Assembly: GCA_963924555.1 (NCBI GenBank)
Contig: OZ004581.1
Location: 7,231,338 to 7,295,337 of the forward strand
Direction of reading: 5' to 3'
From: Crambe crambe
Taxonomy: Eukaryota; Porifera; Demospongiae; Poecilosclerida; Crambeidae
Length of the DNA: 64,000 nucleotides
Positions 59,101 through 64,000 of the stretch are shown here, in pieces (position 1 is the first letter of the stretch; the number at the start of each line of letters is the position of its first letter). The notes under the pieces were generated by a model. The model did not search any database. It saw only the letters and a program-made list of their open reading frames with translations, and had not been told where the DNA came from. Both the position numbers and the translations under genes were made by a program.

Positions 59101-62100
59101 GCACGTTCTATTGTATCACATCTTACATTTCATATCATCCAGAATCTCTCTGGTTCTTGTTTGTTTAGGATCCGAGGACTGTATGGGAGGTGCCCATTGG
59201 ATCTGTTTAGAGCCGTGATCCACAAAGTACATCCTCCCATTGCTGCACTGACACACCTCCCAATTCATCGGCAAAAATGTTTGAATTTCCTCTGAAAAAT
59301 AATTATCATAAATAAATAATTGAGACCGGATTTGCAATTTTCACTTAGAAAATGAGTTTTGAGATTGGTAATTGAAGTGAATTTCAGAATGCTATCAAGA
59401 TCTAAACAAAGCTAATTTGGTTCGTTTGAAGATTAGGCTTCGTATACATTTTGTATACACTTTAACAGGTTCAAAAAGATCACTAGCTATGAGACTGATT
59501 TAATTTGACATACAGCATGTAGACTTTAAGGTAGGATTTGATTTTGGAATGCCCTGCCTGAAGAAACAGCAGCATAAATTAAGCCATGGCCATAATTCTC
59601 AACATCAATACTGTGTGAGCTTGCTTGCTTGCTTGCTACGTACCTACACATGCTAGGCGTGGGAAGATGATTTTGATTAGGGGGGGCGACAACAATTTCT
59701 CTTACAGTAAGCTATAGCTTTATACGTCTTCGTTGATAATCTGGGGGGGGGGGGGGGGGGGGGGCAAGAGCCCTCAGTTCTTATGCCTATTAGTCTACTA
59801 TTAGTCTATGCAGCAACATCCAATGAAAACACTCACTCAGTAGGTAAGGGATGTCATTAGCCTCACTGGATTCAAATTCAGGGGGTGGGTCATTATAATA
59901 GAGGAACTTGAGTGTAAGTACTTGCTCCTTTTGTGATCCACCTCTAAAAGTAAAAGAGTTCATTCAATGTGCGAGTCCCATGTAATTATTAATAGCTTAA
60001 TAAATTTGCTATTTCTCAGTTTTTTGACCAAATTTCTGTCATGTTGGTTAGACGGTCTCTTTAAGACCAGAGCCTCTACGTAGTTATGATGAGCCAAAGT
60101 TTAAAAAGTGGCCAAAAATGATATGATTTTTCAGAATCTACTTGAAACTGTCACATATTATATAGAATAAGTAGCACCAAGACTATAATTATCATATCTG
60201 GGGGAGGGGGGGATGTAATGATACTCTCATCAATTTTGTTAAAAAGTAAAGAATTAAAGACTTGATACTTAAACCATCAAGCTGCTATCAACAATACCTA
60301 CTTTACACAGTAGATGTGCAACCAATTCATCATGCACAGGTTAATAAGGAAAGTCACTGTTCTTTATGTATAGGTTAGATCACATAGTGAGTGACTGGAG
60401 GTTTACAATAGATACCGAGGCGGAGTTGAGTAGTCACTCACTGGAGTGATCTAACTGACTTAGACAATAGTGTATAGTATTACGACAATCACAGGTCTCC
60501 AGGGTTCTCCCCAGGGGCAAGACTGGCAAGACCATATAATTATCATGAAGAGTGTTCTGAGATGGCTCCTGGTATAAAAGCCAGCCACCAGTAAGGCACA
60601 GTGGCAAGATATAAGGCATAGCTGAAGGCATAGTGGCAAGACAGAAGGCATAGGGGGAAGAACTGAAGGCATAATGAGGCATAGGGGGAAGAACTGAAGG
60701 CATAGGGGCTCTTAGAGGGAAGAACTGAAGGCATAGGGGCTCTTAGGGGGAAAGAACTGAAGGCATAGCGACAAGACATAAGACATAGGGGGGAGAACTG
60801 AAGGCATGGGGGCAAGACATAAGGTATAGGGGGAAGAACTGAAGGCATAGTGGCAAGACATAAGGCATAGGTGGAAGAACTGAAGGCATAGGGGCCAGCT
60901 ATGCCTTAAGATACCTGGGGAGAACCCTGGTCTCTAAGTTGGAACCACAGGTCTCTAAGTTGTAAGTTGGAACCACAGGTCTCTAAGTTGTAAGTTGGAA
61001 CCACAGGTCTCCAAGTTGGAACCATAGCTAAGTGGACACTTTGATACATGACCACTTGCAGGCCTAGCTAGGTACATGATATAGTTAACTCATTATATCA
61101 AAGGGAATTATTATTATTCAAAGTAGGTAGGTGTACCTAGAATGCTTGATCTGGTAATCTGCTGAATATGGATATTGATGTATGTCCACTTTCTTGGCTT
61201 CAATGGGAAGTTGGTTCAGCTTTAAGTACACATGTCCCAACTGCATAAAACAACATAATTAAAAAGTCTATTTGTATCCACTTGGCACCTTGATCATGCT
61301 ATAACTTGATGCATCAGCAGTTGTAACTATGTAAACTCTCCATTGTGCACTATACAAACTAACATCCAAATTAGTTTTAATGGAGTTTTAATAAGAGGTT
61401 ACAACTGCATTAACCAAAGTACAATGTTTTCCACTTCAGTTGTCCATACTCCAAGATCATGGGGAAATGGTTGGTAAAGCATTTCCAGTGATAGTCAATT
61501 AAGTGGACAATTGAAAAGTGTAATGCATCTAAAATCTCACTTTTTTTTCCTAGGTCACTATTTAGTGAAACAATATACAATTGGGATTTGGCCATGATTC
61601 TAGTCATGGTGGATACAGAAATGGAGATGACCAGGAAAGGAGGGGCACAAGCATATAATTACTATAATATTGGCATAAACTTACAGAGCCTCTACTTGAG
61701 TCACGGATATCAAACAGGATGCAATCACTAGGTTTAATCTGTAAATATAATCAATGCAAGTAAAAATATATGTATGCACAAGGCTTAATTTTTTCAAGAA
61801 AGTCATGTACTATAGACTCTAATGCAAGTTAGAGAGCAGAACTTTGTACGTATGTACACCTTTCAAAAGTTAATAATATAAGGCCTCTCCAATTCTGAGA
61901 TATTGCAGAGAATGAGGGGACATCAATTTTCAAATGCTACATATTATTTCCATGATGATGTAGCCCTCTGTAATGTAGCACTCCTACTAGCTAGCTATGT
62001 ATGAACCCCTGGATAAAACTACGTTACTATGTATGAACCCCCTGGATAAAACTACGTTACTATGTATGAACCCCCTGGATAAAACTACGTTACTATGTAT

Positions 62101-63989
62101 GAACCCCCTGGATAAAACTACGTTACTATGTATGAACTCCTGGATAAAACTATGTTGAATAAAAATATGTACATGCTTACATTATCAAACACTAGCTTTT
62201 CATTCCAAACTGGATTCTGAGTCTATAGAGGTGACATCAAGATAAGATAATGAGAACAACAACAACAACACAATGACAACAACAACAATAATAACTAAAA
62301 TATTTTGTTCATTTACACCCACGAGAAATTGCACGAGACTCGCACTTAGAATGGGTAGAATCTGAATGGGGTAATTGTGAATCATGTTGCCAATGGCAGT
62401 CATGCAAGAGTGTGTTCCTTCCCGGTCCCTTAATGCTTTGATGAGGTCAAATCACTATCATAAAGATTGAAGTTCCTTCGTACCCAGTAAATTGGGAAAT
62501 TTTTTTACAGTAATTAATTTCATGTCATGTTGTATTGTACATAGTAATTATTATGTTTGGTTGTTTAAAAAATTAAAAAAAAATTTAGGATACTCTGTGA
62601 TGTATATACCTTGGCCTTTACTTGCGTTCGTGCTTGAGCCACCGTCCGAGAGTTCCTCTTGTGAGTGACCGCCACATAAGAATCACTGCAGATGATCAGA
62701 GGGGTACGTACGTACGTGTCTTAATTTACATAGCAAACCCTCAATGTTGGTACAGTGGAATCCCTAAATGTGGACTCCCTGAAATGCAAAAACCTCTCTA
62801 ATCAGGACACTTTTTCTTGTCCCAACACAATATAAATGTGTATTATTAAAATAGGGACACCTCTCTAATCAGGACACTTCTCGCTGGTCCCAAAGGTGTC
62901 CGCATTTAGAGGTTCCACTGTACTACTTTGGGGACAAGATTATTTCTTGAGTGAGTTGGATTTTATCCTTATTGAAATGCATAGGAAGGTGAATGATGAA
63001 AGAGGTTATGGTAGGAATGAAAATCTATTATTCTCCAACTTGTACATCTACCACGCAGAGTGGAACCTCTGAATAACGGACACACTTGGGAACCTAGCGC
63101 TATTTTGGAGGTTAATTTTAGATTATCCTTTTTAAAGAAGTTTGGAGGTATAAGTGCTAATTTTAGATTGTCCTTCGTTGAGAAGTTAGTGCATATAATT
63201 ATAGATTATCCTTTTTAAAGAAGTTTGGAGGTACGTATAAGTGCTAATTTTAGATAGTCCTTCGTTGAGAAGTTTGTCTTCTTCTGTAATGTCCTTTAGT
63301 GAAGGTTCCTAATGTGATCAAATTTTTACCATGGTTTGTTGGAATCTTTTCTTGATCCTTTTCTCAGTCCTGATGCAGACACTACTCCTATATGAAGACA
63401 TAACTGTGCATGGAGGGGAGAGGGAGAGGAGAGGGGGGAAGGGGTGGGGGAAGGGGAGAGAGGGGGGTGGGGAAAGGAGGGGAGGGGGAGTGAGAGAGGG
63501 AAGTGAGGGGAGAGGGAGAGGAGAGGGGGGAAGGGGTGAGGGGGAGTGGGAGAGGGAAGTGAGGGGAGAGGGAGAGGAGAGGGGGGAAGGGGTGAGGGGG
63601 AGTGGGAGAGGGAAGTGAGGGGAGAGGGAGAGGAGAGGGGGGAAGGGGTGAGGGAAGGGGAGAGAGGAGGGAGGGGAGGGGGAGTGGGAGGGGAGGGAGA
63701 GAGAGGAGAGGGGGAAGGGAAAGGGAGAGGGGAGGAAGGGGAGATCGAAGGAAAGGGGAAGGGGATAAGAGATGAGTCATGGACAAACGAGCTCTCTGTA
63801 AATTAGGAGGGCCTCTTTATAGAGAGAGAGAGAGAGAGAGAGGTCAGTTAATAGAGAGGTGGGATCGGTAATCCGATTAGACAGCTAGCTGTTTCACTGT
63901 TACAGTTAGCTAAAACCCCTTATCAAGTTCCCAGTATCTAGTTATCATGGTTTACTCACTGCAGAGCTTGGAGTACCTTCACTCCTTCT
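53151..63989 (-). CDS. C2-WW-WW-ADP-ribosyltransferase protein (5' partial)
   Basis: Exons in transcript order: 63989-63960 (tentative), 62685-62622, 62222-62181, 61738-61685, 61240-61137, 59943-59837, 59291-59127, 55052-54933, 53770-53151. All junctions are GT-AG and phase-consistent. C2 domain: DSYVAVTHKRNSRTVAQART, TQNPVWNEKLVFDN, CILFDIRD..SLGHVYLKLNQLP, and a final LTLKFLYY, the NEDD4-like layout. WW1: LPMNWEVCQCSNGRMYFVDH..IQWAPP. WW2: LPEGWKVRSGHDGSLYFVNH..TYWQPPP. ART-A: LFHGTSSTSINSIAHNGFDV (His), GVYGCGSYFAKNASYSHDY (Tyr), IYVVFENDRSYPAYLITY, without Glu at the third place, as in mono-ART PARPs. C2 binds membranes and WW binds PPxY partners; here a NEDD4-style targeting part ends in ADP-ribosylation rather than HECT. 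The start lies beyond the window. Confidence 0.82.
54685..54930. repeat. Short tandem repeat of CCAGGCTGTCCTAATTATTATTA
   Basis: About ten irregular copies of a 20-25 bp unit immediately downstream of the WW2 exon. Confidence 0.8.
55100..56115. other. Spacer upstream of TRIM-NHL, no gene seen
   Basis: Intron of the C2-WW-ART gene and 5' flank of the TRIM-NHL gene. 55258-55310 holds a hairpin (AGAGAGTATAATAATACTCTCT) related to the repeat at 24395. Confidence 0.5.
56116..58230 (+). CDS. TRIM-NHL protein (RING, B-box, coiled coil, filamin, NHL)
   Basis: One uninterrupted 704-residue frame. RING C3HC4 at about 15-60 (CAICLETYTDPKSLQCFHVYC, CPTCRQ). A B-box2 lies at about 117-155 (CSEHAEELKLFCETCGVLIC). 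A coiled coil spans about 160-300. A filamin-type Ig domain at about 320-425 ends RGSPFSVAV. Six NHL repeats from 433 to the end include FNYPHGVAVDGDGNILVVDS and FKHPYGLAVDNSGVVYVCDS, forming a β-propeller that binds RNA or protein. The RING predicts E3 ubiquitin ligase activity. The order is that of TRIM2/3/71. The gene is intronless and lies antisense within an intron of the C2-WW-ART gene, so a retrocopy origin is possible. Confidence 0.93.
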   Translation: MAKEVIKKLEDQLNCAICLETYTDPKSLQCFHVYCRQCLVKLVVQDQQGKLSLTCPTCRQATPIPTNGVAGFQSAFHINRMLEIRDTFKEAKDPVANLEKAGGDMAHPVPPRKDSSNCSEHAEELKLFCETCGVLICYQCAIKGGKHHDHDHELIHKAFEKCEKELTHSLEPMEEKLAAVNKALAQLDKHCGKIFDQQAAIEANIHDSISRLMEILEVRKTKLIGELHQMTQGKLKGLAVQRDQMEIIQVQLSSCLEFVRERVKTGHQGEVLKMKTNLIKKIKELITAFQPNVLKPDTEANMIFSVLTDATVMCQNYGQVCIQGSPSPSRCHAKGKGLKDAVVGKKSTAVVFAVNHEGGPCTKPLKSLQSELVSEITGATVRGSVEKKEPNLYEISYRPTLKGRHQLCIKVNEQHIRGSPFSVAVKSPVMKLGPPIQIIGGMLEPYGVAVNQRGEVLITEMHCVSIFSPSCEKLRSFGTHGNGQGQFNYPHGVAVDGDGNILVVDSKNNRIQKFTADSQFLTAVGTRGDGPLQFNDPYGIIFNATYNKVYVLERFNNRVQVLNSDLTFSSTFGREGSGKRQFSYPRAISCDRTGNVYVADTNNYRIQVFTGEGRFLRTFGRRGEGMGELKWPNGIAVNRNGDVYVSDTGNHRISVFTPEGQFVTSLGREGKGPLGEFKHPYGLAVDNSGVVYVCDSGNNRIQIF
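58231..59126. other. Spacer, no gene seen
   Basis: 3' flank of TRIM-NHL and remainder of the host intron. No repeats beyond A/T runs. Confidence 0.5.
59742..59764. repeat. Poly-G run
   Basis: About 22 consecutive G in the intron between the C2 and WW1 exons. Confidence 0.9.
60590..60900. repeat. Minisatellite GAAGGCATAGGGG(CAAGACATAAGGCATA)
   Basis: About 12 irregular units of 20-40 bp built from GAAGAACTGAAGGCATAGG and GGCAAGACATAAGGCATA. 60500 and 60913 carry the same GGGAGAACCCTGG-like words on each side. Confidence 0.85.
62005..62155. repeat. 33-bp tandem repeat, about 4.5 copies
   Basis: Near-identical units of ACTATGTATGAACCCC plus CTGGATAAAACTACGTT. The high identity suggests recent expansion. 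Confidence 0.95.
62753..62920. mobile_element. Best-preserved CAGTGGAA-family miniature element
   Basis: TA|CAGTGGAATCCCTAAATG ... CATTTAGAGGTTCCACTG|TA with inner repeats CCTCTCTAATCAGGACAC. Intron between C2 exons. Confidence 0.88.
63059..63313. repeat. Degenerate CAGTGGAA-family repeat with internal tandem copy
   Basis: Starts GTGGAACCTCTGAATAACGGAC and ends GTCCTTTAGTGAAGGTTCC. A segment of about 90 bp (TTTAAAGAAGTTTGGAGGTA...) occurs twice. Confidence 0.5.
63411..63842. repeat. Homopurine tract and (GA)n
   Basis: About 350 bp of G/A only, with a 60-64 bp unit (GGGGAGAGGGAGAGGAGAGG..AAGGGGTGAGGGGGAGTGGG) repeated 3-4 times, then (AG)n at 63820-63842. It lies in the intron right after the first C2 exon. 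Confidence 0.9.
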
Positions 63990-64000
63990 CTGAAATATGT

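Noticed and set aside
63331-63806. Gly/Glu-rich and Pro/Ser/Leu-rich frames
   Set aside because: Homopurine repeat; open only because the tract lacks stop codons.

Overview
The window is animal nuclear DNA, most likely from a demosponge and plausibly Amphimedon queenslandica. I base this on small GT-AG introns, AT-rich intergenic DNA full of TAGCTAGC/ACGTACGT/CATGCATG palindromes, dense short inverted-repeat transposons, and the gene content: an adhesion GPCR, an actinoporin-like protein, a MACPF-ApeC apextrin-like protein and a TRIM-NHL protein. The species is an inference. All exon models were read by eye from splice signals, open frames and intron-phase agreement.

Layout. 1-955 holds a stray hydroxyacid-oxidase exon copy and the last two exons of a type I membrane protein (+). 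2201-12904 is an adhesion GPCR of about 18 exons (-). 13698-20186 is a structurally intact 6.5 kb DNA transposon with long inverted termini. It encodes a HECT E3 ligase (7 exons, +) and a DDE integrase-type transposase (2 exons, -). 20452-23196 is a hydroxyacid oxidase gene (+) with a frameshift and no visible last exon. 23518-25410 is a broken duplicate of the 3' half of the actinoporin-like locus, interrupted by repeats; the intact gene is at 26933-27592 (+).

28748-51658 is a locus built by duplication. It contains three copies of a gene for an SH2-like, Cys-rich, membrane-anchored protein (two intact, one broken) and a MACPF-ApeC gene (-) with a truncated second copy. In the duplicated unit the two genes lie head to head across about 180-bp promoters.

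51943-63989 (-) is a gene with an unusual domain order: NEDD4-like C2, two WW domains, then a PARP-type ADP-ribosyltransferase (ART) exon. A second, divergent ART exon follows with the same splice phase and could be an alternative ending. An intronless TRIM-NHL gene (+) sits inside an intron of this gene.

How the parts may work together. Pore-forming or lectin-like effectors (actinoporin-like, MACPF-ApeC), an SH2-like membrane adaptor sharing a promoter with the MACPF-ApeC gene, ART enzymes and a TRIM protein resemble an innate-immunity neighbourhood. Only the shared promoter and the duplications are seen directly; the functional link is inference. The rest is mostly repeats: TA-flanked and hAT-like miniature elements, a tRNA-derived SINE, minisatellites and homopurine tracts.
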